A stretch of 64,000 nt of DNA from Hortaea werneckii (taxonomy: Eukaryota > Ascomycota > Dothideomycetes > Mycosphaerellales > Teratosphaeriaceae). The notes under the pieces were generated by a model that saw only the letters and a program-made list of their open reading frames with translations, was not told the DNA's origin and did not search any database. The stretch spans positions 62,001-126,000 of the forward strand of contig JBAOKB010000077.1 of assembly GCA_037044905.1 (NCBI GenBank). Direction: 5' to 3'. How positions within the stretch are numbered: the first letter of the stretch is position 1; every line of letters starts with the position of its first letter. Shown here one piece after another: positions 53,247 through 64,000 of the stretch. Position numbers and translations under genes: made by a program.

Positions 53247-55451
53247 TCGCCCAGACAGCGTCAGAGCAAAGCTTCTATCCTGACGAAGAAGAACCGCAGT
53301 CTTCCACCGGAACAGATGGCCTTCCGCCACTGAGCTGGTGCTGCCTCACATCAACTTCACCATCAACTTCGACGCCCTCCTGCACATCACAGATGCTGGT
53401 CGCGGGACGACCCCTCCTACAGAAATCTAGCACCGCATCGCTAAAGTCCCGCAATTTTTCGACTGCTCTGGCTCGAATCCTCCTGCGCACAATTCACCAC
53501 GCTTTCACCGACAGCGCCAGCTCTATGCAATTTGTCGTTTTTGGCACAGCGTCCGGCGTTCTTATGAATTTTCCTTCCTTTTGTCATTTCGGGAGAAACC
53601 TATGCATATCTGGCTGGCGCAACGACCAAGGTGTGGGACGAGCGACGAGAGCAGGAATGAGGGGAGGAAAGAAAATGATTGACTCCCCAAAATCATTCGT
53701 AATAATCATCATGATGGGTGTTGGGTCGGTGTCTCCCTTTTCCCAACCTACTTCATCCTTTTGAGCTACCGTACACAAATCATCTGGCTTCCTCTGCTAA
53801 AACTCCAAAGAAAGGAGGGAGGGAAGGGATAACAAAAAAGAAAGATACCCCATCCGCCCTTGAGATGATAGCGAGAGAGATAGAGAGGGGGAGGGCGAGA
53901 ATGATATTGAGATTGCCCTCATCCGGCATTTCTCTTTTTTGCACCGTTTGCTATACACCTCTCCTTTCTTTACCCTTTTCCAACATCCAACCGCCGCCGC
54001 GCATCAATTTTTATCTCGAAGGGTGATGACAATGACCAGACAGACAGTCAGGCAGGCAGGCAGGCAGGCAAGGCAAGGCAAGGCAAGGCGAGGCACCAAC
54101 GTCACTCCAATTGATCCGATTTAGAGACCCGGACCGCCTATAAGACGATTTTATTAAGAAGAAGAACGAGGAACCTACCACAATTACCGTACCAACCGTA
54201 CCACACATTTTCCTCTCATGTATCTCAAATTCCCTATCTGCCATTCTAACTGCCCCATCATACCCATACTCGCGTCGTGCAAAAGCCGTAAATCTTGTCC
54301 TTTCTTTCCCTGTCATCACAGTAGCTCCTAAGATCGCTTCAAAGAGCCTCCCTAGCGTTGCCGGGAAACTTTGCTTTTGGTTTCTCCGGGCTAGCATTAT
54401 CGAGACTGATTCACTGACTACTACTAACTGCCATTTATTATTGGGCGGAAATGCAGGCGCTGTCACCTAGTAAACTTTCCCGCCGGCTTGAAGTTTCCCT
54501 GGCTCATCAGCTCCCCTTGTTCCGGAACCCCGGGGGGCAAGAGGTGTTCCGAGTGTACGCCGAATGGAGCCCGTATAGCCTGCTTGCTTGCTGGTGAAGC
54601 ATACATCGGCAGCGCTTGGAGTTGGCGGGGTGTGAAGGTGCATGTCCTATCACTCCCTAACCTGACTTCGGTAGATGGGACATAGAGATCTCAGCCACGC
54701 ACTTTGTACAACATCATGATGATGATGGATCGATGTTCGTGTCAAATTTCATGGGGTTTGGCTTTGGCTGGCTTGCGTTTGCCTTGCCTGCTACGGAGGG
54801 TATGCTTTGACTACTTTGGGAAGATGCCGGGGGGAGAGTCGGCATTTACTTGACTCTCGTTACTGTATTGGATTCATACCTACCGAGCCCTCACGTGTGG
54901 TAGTGTTTGCTGTCCACCCGTTGGAGGAACAGAGAGACTAAAGTTTATTCTGGTTTTCCAACCTCGGCTTTTCAGGACTACGGATCGACAGATGTGCTAG
55001 GCGGTGTGAAGGGAAGAAGATGAGGGGGGAAGATGAGGGGAGGTTACATCTCCGAGAAGGCCACGAGGAGCGATGATGAGTGATCGTCCGCGATAATGTC
55101 GTGATTCCCCATTTGCGTCATTTTCCAACCAGGCTTGCGCTTCCTTCTTTGCTTCACAAGTGACCTTCGGCTGGACATACCGGATGAAGATGTGTGGCGT
55201 TACGTCTTTCGCCACCCAAGCCGATTTACCCCAAACGCGCGCCACGTGAATGAGAGATTGGCTGTGGCAGGCAGCGCGGGATCGCGCGTTCAGCCAAAGG
55301 GAAACGCGGCTTTACGCGCTGTCCGCTTTGAGTTAAACCAAAACATCGGGTCTTTACATGGACGATAGGCGCAACTGGCGGTTGGGCGTAGTGTAGGTGG
55401 TGTGTTTCGTGTGCATACATTGTCTGAACATCGTGAGCGACGTAGAACAAG
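53247..55451. other. Intergenic region between the RGS and CHK1 genes
   Basis: 2.2 kb. It includes the 3' UTR of the RGS gene, a CAGG/AAGGC tandem repeat near 54049-54094, and the CHK1 promoter. Open frames of up to 151 codons on the minus strand (54011-54466) show no domain. Confidence 0.5.
54049..54094. repeat. CAGG then AAGGC tandem repeats
   Basis: Five CAGG units are followed by four AAGGC-type units (AAGGCAAGGCAAGGC...), a compound microsatellite in non-coding sequence. Confidence 0.85.
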
Positions 55452-57326
55452 ATGGGCGGCCCACCAAATGTCAGTGACTTCGACTCTTGAGAGGAAAAGC
55501 AAAACGTGATGAGAAACGATGCTGACGCCTGACCTGTTGTTGGCGTGGTTCTAGTCCCAAGTCGCGCCTCTGCCTAGCAATCTCCCTTTCCGCGTCATCT
55601 CGAAGACGATAGGATCCGGTGCATATGCCTCGTAAGTGCAGGCCTTCCCACGGAGAATGAGACGGAGGGATAGTGCGTGCTGACCGGACTGTCTAGGATA
55701 CGCAAAGCAACGCCCCCCAACGCCCCGTCGCCGGTCATCGCGATCAAGTTCATCAATAAAGAGCACGCCTTCCGTGCTGGACGTCTGCGACCGAAGCAGC
55801 TCAAGCTCGAGATCTCCCTGCATCAGAATGTGTGCGGACATCAGAACGTCATCCGCTTGTTGACATGGGGCGAGGATACACACTGGATGTACATGGCGAT
55901 GGAGCTGGCGGATGGCGGAGACCTATTTGACAAGATCGAGGCCGACGAAGGTGTCGTGGAAGATGTCGCACACTTGTACTTCGTCCAACTGACGAATGCA
56001 ATCGGGTGGTGTCACAGCAAGGGCGTGGCACATCGGGACATCAAGCCGGAGAACATGCTCCTGGACGGGAGCGGAAACCTGAAATTGGCCGATTTTGGCC
56101 TCGCCGTGCAGTTCCAGAAGCTCAGCACTGGAGAGCGGAAGAAGTGCGGCATGGTCTGTGGGAGTCCGCCGTACATTGCGCCGGAAATCTACGGGATTGG
56201 GGACCAGAATGCGAAGAGGAAGCAAGGGGAAGACAAACTTGGCTACGATCCCGAGATCTCGGACGTGTGGTCCTGTGCCATTGTCCTCTTCGTGCTGCTT
56301 GCTGGAAACACGCCGTGGGATGCTCCCAAGCTGACGGAGAGCTATGAGTACCATGACTACGTCAAGAGCAACAGCCGTCCCGAGGATCCACTATGGAATA
56401 AAATCCCAATGGCTGCATTAAGTCTGGTACGCGCCATGCTCAAGATCGACGCGAAAGAGCGGATATCACTGCACGATGTGAAGAAGCACCCATGGTTCAC
56501 ACGGCAAAATCCCAGTCTGGCCAAGACGGGTATGGTCGAGAATCCGCTCGAGTTAGCCACCCAGATGATGGAGGGTCTACGCATCGACTTCAACGCCGAC
56601 ATCTCCGCCTCACAACGCCAACGCAAACAACCCACTACCACCGCCACCAACACCGCCGAAGACGCAACAAACACCGACACCTCCAAGCTCGACGCAGGCT
56701 GGTCCAACCTCGCCTCCACCCAACCCGAAACACCCATAGCAGACCTCCCCTTGTACTGGGAACTCCCACCGCGTCTAGGCGCCGTGTCCGCCTCGCAACC
56801 CACCACGACTACAACCCACGACCGCATCCCCCCTCCCACGACCAGCACCGCCAACCACGACGCCTTCCTCCGCAGCCTGCTAGCCGAAGACCCCAGCATG
56901 AGCCAATTCTCGCAAATGCCCGTGAGCCAAATGACGTCGACCCAACAAGCGCGGCGCTTCAAGGACATCGTGCCCTCGCACAGTCTGGCCCGGTTCCTCT
57001 CGCACCTCCCCTTACCCAAACTCCTGCCCCTACTGACCTCCGCACTACATCGTCTCAATATCCCTGTGCCTAACCCAAACCCTGTCGAAGGCGAGGACGT
57101 CGTGAGTCTCCGGATCAAGACGCTGGACTCGCGACGGCAGCCTCTGCAGGGGAATCTGGTGGCGGAGAAGGTGGAGATTGGTGGGGGTGGACTTGGGATC
57201 AGTGGGACCGGGGGTGTTTCCGCTGTTGAGGTTAGGTTTTTGAAAGCCAAGGGGGATCCGTTGGAGTGGAGGCGGTTGTTTAAGCAGGTTGCTGTGCTGT
57301 GTAAGGATGCGATTCCGAGGGATTAG
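55452..57326 (+). CDS. CHK1: DNA-damage checkpoint kinase Chk1
   Basis: Ser/Thr effector kinase that arrests the cell cycle after DNA damage. Proposed exons: 55452-55469 (18 nt, MGGPPN), 55555-55631 and 55697-57326, encoding 574 residues. The second intron (CTGAC branch) completes the glycine loop: KTIGSGAYAS joins IRKATPPN. The catalytic Lys is in AIKF (residue 49), the catalytic loop HRDIKPEN at 144-151, DFG at 164-166, and GSPPYIAPE follows. DLFDKIEADEGV is characteristic of Chk1. A low-complexity Thr/Pro linker (about 325-440) joins the kinase to a C-terminal KA1-like domain that includes SLRIKTLDSRRQPLQGN. The first exon is inferred because an in-frame TAG sits just upstream of exon 2; its GTCAGT donor is acceptable but weak. 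Identity is firm; the initiator exon is less certain. Confidence 0.9.
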
Positions 57327-57989
57327 AGGAGGAGGAGGAGGAGGAGGGAGAGGTGGAGTGGTCGCTTCTTGGTGGGGACAGGTTGTGAGGGGATGGGTGG
57401 GGGGAGGGGATTTTCTGCGAGGAAAGGGGTGCAGATGGTCTCTTTTTTTCTTTTTTTTCTTTCTTTTTGGCTTCTGGATGGGTTAAAATTATCGAAACCT
57501 CTCGTGGTTTTCGGACCTGGCGTTTTCTCTCATGTCGGGAAAGAGGTACACGAGGATGACGAAGAAGCTGGGTGGGTGGACAAGTTGGGAAGGGAAGGGA
57601 ACGGCAGGGCAGGGCAGGGCAGGGCAGGGCAGGATGGGCTACGATATAGATACCATTGGGAACATGTTTATGAGGGAAAACAGAGAGAGCTCTGAGGAAT
57701 TGCAATTCACAGGAAGAAGTCATTTGAGGAGACAGACGCTAGCAACAGTAGGAGTACCAGTATAATTGGACACAATAACAGAGATCATGTGTTTATCTTA
57801 AAAAAGACCAGAAAGTACAGTCTTGAATTGTTACAAACAAGTAGCTTGCGCTACAAAGGTTTACCTAAGCAGCAAAAGAAGAAGAATGCGCCCTCGCCCA
57901 GACAGACTGTTCCATGCACATGAACCAATGCTTCCCGTGACCTGTTTTCCCAATTTCCCCAGAGTCCCCCGGAAATCCCCAACCCCCTA
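57327..57989. other. 3' region between convergent CHK1 and NUP133
   Basis: Immediately after the CHK1 stop is a (GGA)n run (57327-57350) and G-rich sequence. A GGGCA repeat lies at 57604-57633. No gene seen. Confidence 0.65.
57604..57633. repeat. GGGCA tandem repeat
   Basis: Five tandem GGGCA units in the 3' region shared by CHK1 and NUP133. Confidence 0.85.
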
Positions 57990-60900
57990 TCACTCCATTT
58001 CGAGGTCCCCATCAACATCATGAACGCCATCACTCAAAACCCCAGCATCTCCATTCGCCTTCGCAGAAGAAGAGCCAGCTACAACCTTCCCCATCCTCGC
58101 CTTCAGCACCTGATCCTCCATCCTGGCCTCCTCAGCCTGGACCCGAATCGACGCCGCCACCGTCTCCTCAGCGGCTTCCTTAGCATTCGCCTGCGCATCC
58201 GCAACCCACTGATCGAGCCTCCGATCCGCGACAAAACCGGCGAGGAGTTCATCCTGGACCCGATTATCATGCAACAGATGGTCGAGCAGATCTCCGGGGA
58301 ACCGGTGAGCCAGATCCTCAGATTTGCAGGCGGCGCCGAGACATTCGTTGGGAGCTAGGACGCGGACGGCGCTGTCGTCGTCCAGGACCTGCGAGGTGAA
58401 GAGGTGGAAGAAGGTGCGCCACGCGAGGGTCTGACGCAGGGCGGTTTTCGCTTCGGCGTCCGTCTTGCCCTTCTTGCTCTGGACGGCGGTGATCTCGGCC
58501 CAGTCGTCGGAGACGTAGCAGCGCTTCCAGATGAGCTGGAGGAGGGTGTGGAAACGGGCGGGGTCCATGGACGGGGCGGCGGCCTCGAGAGCTTGCAGGG
58601 CAAGGACGAATTCCTGGCCTTCGAGACTGCGGTCCGAGCGCTCTGCTTCGTGGGGGGCGACGACGCTGTCCATCAGGGTGAGGACGTCGATGAGTTCGTC
58701 GACGGATAGGACGTGGTTGGAGAGGAGTCGCTCCAGGAGCGTCTCGAGCAGACGGTTCAGGCTGTCGAAACCTTGGGTGCGCGTGCCGAAGCGCTTGATC
58801 ACCAGTTCGAGCTCGGCCTGGCGGTCGAGAGCGGAGAGGACTTCGCTTCGAACGTGAGCTGTCAAGCGTTCCTGAACGTCTACGATTCGGAGCTCGCGCT
58901 GCGGCCTTTGGATGATCTGTCTCAGCTCCGCCGCCGGGGATCTTGGTGCTTTGCCTTCCTGTGCTGCAAGGAGCGAAAGCTTGCCCATGCTGAGCTCCAC
59001 CTTCTTGGCCCATAAACGCGTCTCCTGCTCAGCTGCCGACTCTGATAAGACAGTACCCGCGTGCCCATACGCCTTCTCCCCTAGAATATCGTTGAGCCAG
59101 CAGATCCCCGCTCGGCCTGGTTCTGCTCTTAGATATCTCGTGAGAGCCTCTCTCCAGTGACTCTGCGCCTCGTCCAGCATCATTCCTGCCCGACTTCCGG
59201 AGAAAGCCTCGTCAAAGAAGGCATTAGCCCATTCATCACCGAACTTCTCAAAGTACCTCGAAATCCGTTTCTCAATCTGCTCTAGGTGCTCCTGACACAC
59301 TGCCTTTTGATCCGGATGTAAGTCGGAACTATGCAGCTCCTCGAGGAAGTACTGGCTCTCCATAACAATGAGCTCGGTCAACGTGTGCATGTCGCGGTAG
59401 CGCTCCGCAAGTAGCATTCCCTGTTCTGCGGCACCGATCAAAGTCAGGGCGCGGAACTGGTCATGGCGTTCGGCGGAGAAATTGCGTAGTAAGAGCTTTC
59501 CCTGATTGATATCTTTCTTGTCGTGCCGAGTGCAAAGGAAATTAATGCGCTCCTTGTACAGAAGACAGCAAATCTGGATCAGACGCGGGTTCAGCTGAGC
59601 GATATTCTTGATAGACTCTTCGAGCTCAGCGGAAGCAGCGTTCTCGTCGTCCGCCTCTTCGAAATACTGCTTCGCGATCTTCCTGCTCAGTGAAGCGATA
59701 ATGCTACTGGACTTGAGCATCTTTTCCGTGCTCGACCAGAACTCAGGCAGATCGGTATACTCTGTCATCTGGTTCAGCACGCCTTCAGGGACGAATTCTG
59801 GCGGAATACCGTAAGTCGCTGAGTTGTCGGTACGGAATTCAAACACGGTCTCCATAGTCCTCGCCCAAAGATCATCGGCCTCCGCAACGTGGAGTACAAT
59901 CTTCTCCGGAGGCAATTCTTGGCTGTGGTCCAGCGTCTCAAGCAGGTGGCGTAGGAGTGCGAGAACATGGTCGAGCTTATTTAGACCTTTGACGAAGAAG
60001 CGACGTACTGGGTCGGCATCGCCCGACTCGTCTACATCCGGGAGTTCTTTCTTCTCTTCGAGTTGGCTGCACATTTCATCCAGTACAGTAGCAGTGCGCT
60101 TGACCTTGCTGACAGCCTCTCTGTGCTCCTCAAACGCTCGCCATAACTCCTTTGCCGCTGCGACACGCTCGGCGTCCCAGAGGAGCTGCCACATGGCTCT
60201 CGGGCTCAAAGCTGGGTAATTTCGGCGGACATGGCTGGCTAAAGCTTTCAATGCCCGCGCTCGGTATTCCAGGTGTGTTTCGATGCTCGTTGGATTTGCT
60301 GAGATGAAGTGCGTGCCAGAGAGGAATATCTCACCGCTAAGCTCCAACGCCGCGATCTCCACTTCGCCAGTCGAGTAAGGCGTCTCTCCCTTTCGTGAAA
60401 AGTCGAGGATGTTCTCTTGCATCGCGCCGTAAAACACCGCCTGCTCGATCTTGCTCTTCACGGGAACACGCGACCGCTCAACGTCCCCGCTTGGATCGGT
60501 GGCAGATAAGCGCATGAGACCAGCGCCTCGAACGAACGCCATGCTGGCAGAGTGGCCGCTTCTGGTCTCTTCGGCGCAGATGCCCATCATTGCGAGACCT
60601 TTGTCGTGGCGCAGCTGGACGACGTCTTCAAACGGCTGGGGCTCAATGTACGAGGCTTCGTGCAATTGCGCATTAGGATCATCGCCAACGTCGACACCTG
60701 AGGTCGCAATGAGTGCTATTGCGTCCTCGAACATGACCATCGCAGTATGCCCTGGCCTCGGAAGCAGTAGTTTAGGCTTCTGCATGGCCGATGCACCAAA
60801 GTAGCTATCCAGCTTCATTGTGCGCTCAACACTTGCGTTCTCGCCGGACAGGCTCAACTCCATCAATGCGTATTCTTGCGCATTGAAAGTGCCAATCTTG

Positions 60901-62174
60901 ACCAGAAGCCAAAAACTCAGCTGCTGCTCTGCACCTAGCGCGGCAATCTCATATCCACGGGCAGCTGCTGGTGTATCCAAGATCACGAAGTCCACCGCGG
61001 TGACATTCTCTGCCTTACTCTGCTGCTCGACGGGATGAATGCTCTTCAATTCAGTCCCAATCGTCTCCTTCAGGTCGACGACACTCCGGAATTCATACCG
61101 TCCGCTCCAGTTCAGATCCCATATTTGTAGTTCACATCTTTCAGTCAGAGCGACGGCTTGCATTTGTCCTCTCTGGTCAAGAGCTCTGGTCTTCAAAGCC
61201 GTAACATCCTTCTTCCAAGCTCCTGACCAAAAGTTTCTAATACTGCCGAAAATCCCGCCCGAGTTCGTTTCTTCGGGTCGCAGCGGCTGTGTGAATATTC
61301 TCGCTTTGCCCTGCGCATCGCGAAGGGTGAGGTGGATGATTCGACCGGACGAGAGTGTAAGGATCCATCCGGCATGGTCGGCCGAGACTAATTCAGTGAC
61401 GATTTCGTGCGGAGCTGAAAATCCAGTAACGATGCCTTCTACGCCTGTCTGATGTTTCTGGAAGAGTCCGAGGGAGGCTGCGCGCTCGATGCTCTCATAG
61501 AACACTACCCGCCCCGTTGTCGCGGACACCAGCAACAGGCCCAGATCAGTACTTGCGCCGCTCGTGACTAAGGCGCCAAAAGGTAGCGCCTGCCCTTCTT
61601 TGACTGGAAATGGCAGGTCAAAGACCCGCGCATTGCTGACGGTGGTATGCGCTGTGTAGTCCCAAACAATGGCTTGTTTCCTCGTCACGGCCAACGCGTG
61701 ATGTCCAGCACCCAGACTGCCTCGATATTCGACACCGCTCTGCCGCAGCTCTTTAGGTGTCGATGGTAAGAGCTTCGCCGAATATACTTTGTTCTGTGTT
61801 AAAACGGTCGCGCCGTCGCCCTTGAAGGCTCTATGCTTGACCGTCGCAGCCTTCTTGCCGACCGTGCCGCGAACAGGCAGCTCGGTGGGATCAAGGGACA
61901 TTGGTGTACCCTCGTCTCTGCGTCTCATAGTACGGATATCGCTGCCTCCTTTCGGATGCCCGTTCATGTTGGCGCTGCTGGCGACTGAATCGGTATCGTC
62001 CGGGGTGCCGCGCGCAACGAAAGTATTATCGCTCAACTTGCTCCTCTTTCTTCTCGGTGCTGCCGTCCGCAGGCTGTCTCCATCACTCTGTCGCTGTCGT
62101 CGTCGAGGGTTGCGTACGGCGGATCGCAACGTGCGCTCGGCGCCAACCGGCTCTGGCGTCTGCGATGCCGACAT
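57990..62174 (-). CDS. NUP133: Nucleoporin Nup133-like
   Basis: Large scaffold nucleoporin of the Y-shaped (Nup84) subcomplex of the nuclear pore. One uninterrupted frame from ATG 62174 encodes 1394 residues; an upstream non-ATG extension is ignored. The N-terminus is basic (RRRQRQ, RRKRSK) and disordered, with likely nuclear localisation signals. Residues about 140-560 are beta-propeller-like (HALAVTRKQAIVWDY; ELQIWDLNW). The rest is an alpha-helical stack typical of the Nup133/Nup155 fold, including HFISANPTSIETHLEYRARALKAL. Length and order match fungal Nup133. The gene is intact over 4.2 kb, which speaks against generally poor base accuracy in the window. The last ~60 nt turn G/T-rich. 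Confidence 0.9.
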   Translation of the reverse strand: MSASQTPEPVGAERTLRSAVRNPRRRQRQSDGDSLRTAAPRRKRSKLSDNTFVARGTPDDTDSVASSANMNGHPKGGSDIRTMRRRDEGTPMSLDPTELPVRGTVGKKAATVKHRAFKGDGATVLTQNKVYSAKLLPSTPKELRQSGVEYRGSLGAGHHALAVTRKQAIVWDYTAHTTVSNARVFDLPFPVKEGQALPFGALVTSGASTDLGLLLVSATTGRVVFYESIERAASLGLFQKHQTGVEGIVTGFSAPHEIVTELVSADHAGWILTLSSGRIIHLTLRDAQGKARIFTQPLRPEETNSGGIFGSIRNFWSGAWKKDVTALKTRALDQRGQMQAVALTERCELQIWDLNWSGRYEFRSVVDLKETIGTELKSIHPVEQQSKAENVTAVDFVILDTPAAARGYEIAALGAEQQLSFWLLVKIGTFNAQEYALMELSLSGENASVERTMKLDSYFGASAMQKPKLLLPRPGHTAMVMFEDAIALIATSGVDVGDDPNAQLHEASYIEPQPFEDVVQLRHDKGLAMMGICAEETRSGHSASMAFVRGAGLMRLSATDPSGDVERSRVPVKSKIEQAVFYGAMQENILDFSRKGETPYSTGEVEIAALELSGEIFLSGTHFISANPTSIETHLEYRARALKALASHVRRNYPALSPRAMWQLLWDAERVAAAKELWRAFEEHREAVSKVKRTATVLDEMCSQLEEKKELPDVDESGDADPVRRFFVKGLNKLDHVLALLRHLLETLDHSQELPPEKIVLHVAEADDLWARTMETVFEFRTDNSATYGIPPEFVPEGVLNQMTEYTDLPEFWSSTEKMLKSSSIIASLSRKIAKQYFEEADDENAASAELEESIKNIAQLNPRLIQICCLLYKERINFLCTRHDKKDINQGKLLLRNFSAERHDQFRALTLIGAAEQGMLLAERYRDMHTLTELIVMESQYFLEELHSSDLHPDQKAVCQEHLEQIEKRISRYFEKFGDEWANAFFDEAFSGSRAGMMLDEAQSHWREALTRYLRAEPGRAGICWLNDILGEKAYGHAGTVLSESAAEQETRLWAKKVELSMGKLSLLAAQEGKAPRSPAAELRQIIQRPQRELRIVDVQERLTAHVRSEVLSALDRQAELELVIKRFGTRTQGFDSLNRLLETLLERLLSNHVLSVDELIDVLTLMDSVVAPHEAERSDRSLEGQEFVLALQALEAAAPSMDPARFHTLLQLIWKRCYVSDDWAEITAVQSKKGKTDAEAKTALRQTLAWRTFFHLFTSQVLDDDSAVRVLAPNECLGAACKSEDLAHRFPGDLLDHLLHDNRVQDELLAGFVADRRLDQWVADAQANAKEAAEETVAASIRVQAEEARMEDQVLKARMGKVVAGSSSAKANGDAGVLSDGVHDVDGDLEME

Positions 62175-62551
62175 TGTCGGACTCAACGCGCGATAGCAGA
62201 TGGGAGTGGAAGGGGAGTTAGGCTTCCGGGATGATGGATGTATTTACTTCGCGTCTCTGTGGTTGCAAGCGTGGAGAAGCAGCTTCAAAACACAAAACAG
62301 GTTAACTCCGGGTAAAGCCGCCGCCAAGAGGAGGTTAAGGTATGGCAATGAGCAGTATCGGGGAGATGTACACGGTGAAAGTCACTATTGATGAAAGATG
62401 AATTGATTCTTCATCCAAGGTCATTTACGCGTAATTCTAGGTATCTAAAGCTCCATAAGCGCATGTTTTATGAACGGTGGTCATCCGTCCACCATGTCCC
62501 AGTTGACTATCGGTCATGTCATAAATCCCAAGCAAGCCATCATCTGGTTTC
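62175..62551. other. Intergenic region between NUP133 and DRE2
   Basis: 377 bp holding the NUP133 promoter and the 3' region of DRE2. Short frames here have no domain. Confidence 0.6.
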
Positions 62552-63678
62552 CTAAAGCTGAACATCGTTGTTGACAAGCCTGACCTCTTCGCCCGGCTTG
62601 AATGCTGGAAGCCCAATGTATGGACATCCGTCACATCTGAACGCATCACCAAGCGCGCAGTTGCCACATGAGCCAACCTTCCCTTGGACAGTGAAGTCGA
62701 CTTCGGTGAGGTCGTTCGCTGACAACTTTGCCAGATTCTCATCTGCATTAGCCCGCTTGGCCTTGTCTTCAGCGTTCAGTTTCTCAGCAAGTCCACATGT
62801 ACAGTCCTTGCATGCGCGGCGCCGCTTCGTGGTTGGCTTGCAAGCCTCAGCTATCGAAAGGGTCAGTCCTCGCATTCCTCCCGCCTGTTTCGTAGTGGAT
62901 GAAACTTACGAATTATGATTGGCTTCTGCCTATCCTCCTCTGTGAGCATTGTATCCGGGTCGATCTGCCCCGCTTGCTGCAGCTCCTCATCATCCGGAAT
63001 CTCCATGTCATCGTCGTCATCATTCGTTGTCCCGTCATCAAAGCCCACACCAGCAGGTGCAGGCTGAACCGCCCCATTACCATTCACCCCGTTTGAGATA
63101 TCCTCGCTCTTCCTCTTGACCGAATTGGCAGCCTCCACCTCATTCGCCGGCACCGCCGCCGCGTTAGCCTTCTTCTTCTTGCCGAAGCTCAACGTCACAG
63201 TCTGCGCTCCTGACGTGGTATCAGGTTTCACTAGACCTTCACCCTCGCCCGCTACCAATCCTGCTAAGATCGCTTCAGTCTGCTCTTTGCTCTGAGCGCT
63301 CCCCAGACTCCCGTCCTGACTTCTCAGTCGCCCTCCAACTTTCAGAGCCTGCACTAGCTTCTCCATCACCTGCCGGTCTAGTATCCTCCCGCTCTCTGTT
63401 CTGCTGCCGTCGACGTCAGTGAGGAGCAGCACTACATCGTATGTTGCAGATGGCAGAGCCACTAAGCCCATAGCCAAGCGATCAAGCATCTGGATATCGG
63501 TCGCACTTCTGTCGTAAGCCTCTGCGACTTTGGTCAAGGCATCGGGGTGTGAAGCGACGGAAGGCGGGGCGAGGAGGAGGGTGCGTTGCGCGCCCGTCTT
63601 TGGTGCAGGAGCGGTAGGCATCTCGAAGTCGCTGGTGCCGAAGTCCGGCGTATTATCGATCGTTACTGCGGGCGCCAT
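62552..63678 (-). CDS. DRE2: Dre2/anamorsin, cytosolic Fe-S cluster assembly
   Basis: Electron-transfer component of the cytosolic iron-sulfur assembly (CIA) pathway, working with the diflavin reductase Tah18. Exons 63678-62910 and 62850-62552 flank a 59-nt intron (GTAAGT, CTGAC branch, ATAG) and encode 355 residues. The N-terminal 160 residues form the methyltransferase-like domain. A Lys/Asp/Gly-rich linker follows. The C-terminal CIAPIN1 domain has motif A, C260-X9-C270-X2-C273-X-C275 (ACKDCTCG), for a 2Fe-2S cluster. Motif B, C318-X2-C321-X7-C329-X2-C332 (CGNCALGDAFRCDGC), matches the second cluster site. Splicing creates KPIIIPEACKPTTKRRR; without it the frame ends before motif A. ATG 63678 is chosen because upstream in-frame sequence is not conserved-looking. 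Confidence 0.95.
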
Positions 63679-64000
63679 GGTTCGGAATGTTGTGTGGTTG
63701 TAAAGGAGAGAAAATGTGCGACGCGATGAGTTGGTAATCTGGTTGAAAGCGCGTGGTTTTCGCCTTACAAATGCAGGGTCATTGCTTGTCACGTCAGTCC
63801 CGATAGCGGCGATTGGCGGGGTTTGCAACACCCTTGCTCGCCTTGGGTGGAAAGTTCGACAGGCGAGGAAGGAAACGCCTCCTCAGTTTTATCTGACATC
63901 TCCGGAACTGTGAGAGGTCGCCCATGCTTTCTGGACGCCATGTATGCCAACACTACTTTACCTCTCATCAGGCTCATTCTGCCTGCATAGAAATCCCATC
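63679..64000. other. Upstream region of DRE2 at the window edge
   Basis: About 320 bp. Frames at 63716-63913 (+) and 63789-63977 (-) are short and lack domains. The next gene lies beyond the window. Confidence 0.5.

Noticed and set aside
54011..54466. 151-codon minus-strand frame
   Set aside because: Part of it translates the CAGG/AAGGC repeats (Cys/Leu/Pro runs); no domain.

Overview
The window is nuclear DNA of a filamentous ascomycete (Pezizomycotina, possibly a dothideomycete; the class is inference). The evidence is short spliceosomal introns, mostly 48-110 nt, with GT-AG ends and CTGAC/CTAAC branch points. Fungal families support it: a Zn2Cys6 regulator, an FlbA-type RGS protein, Dre2, Chk1, Nup133, a PTS1-tagged acyl-CoA oxidase and a Dot5/PrxQ peroxiredoxin. 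There are no operons. Genes lie on both strands, often divergently, with promoters of 0.4-1.5 kb.

Layout. 0-9 kb: peroxisomal acyl-CoA oxidase (+), nuclear-type peroxiredoxin (-), vacuolar-type amino acid transporter (+). 9-18 kb: Tcp11/Sok1-like protein (-), a seven-exon Zn2Cys6 transcription factor (+), secreted GMC oxidoreductase (-). 19-28 kb: small Stf2/Stm1_N-like protein (-), NMT1/THI5-like protein (+), Dal5-type MFS permease (-), AAA ATPase (+). 28-43 kb: FAD monooxygenase (-), GT25 glycosyltransferase relic (+), secreted Cys-rich/DUF3238-like protein (-), Atx1 copper chaperone (-), arylsulfatase (+), SCP2-type thiolase (+). Most larger genes in this block carry single-base frameshifts. 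43-45 kb: Ups2-like PRELI protein (+) and a small secreted Cys-rich candidate (-). 45-51 kb is a gene-poor stretch. 51-64 kb: FlbA/Sst2 RGS regulator (+), Chk1 kinase (+), Nup133 (-), Dre2 (-).

Functional themes. Fatty-acid/sterol beta-oxidation is represented by the acyl-CoA oxidase and the SCP2-type thiolase, which are not adjacent. Redox and metal handling is represented by PrxQ, Atx1 and Dre2, and signalling by FlbA and Chk1. No biosynthetic gene cluster, CRISPR array, intact transposon, rRNA or convincing tRNA was seen.

Most notable observations: (1) the transcription factor keeps its reading frame only if 13794-13904 is removed as a spliceosomal twin intron (stwintron), the inner intron lying between the G and T of the outer donor; (2) the Stf2-like gene has its start codon split A|TG by an intron; (3) nine apparent frameshift points and one in-frame TAG are packed into 28-43 kb; (4) many genes switch from C-ending to G-ending codons near their 3' ends, and very long poly-C or poly-G tracts lie just downstream of three of them. 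All splice models come from reading the sequence and are not backed by transcript data.
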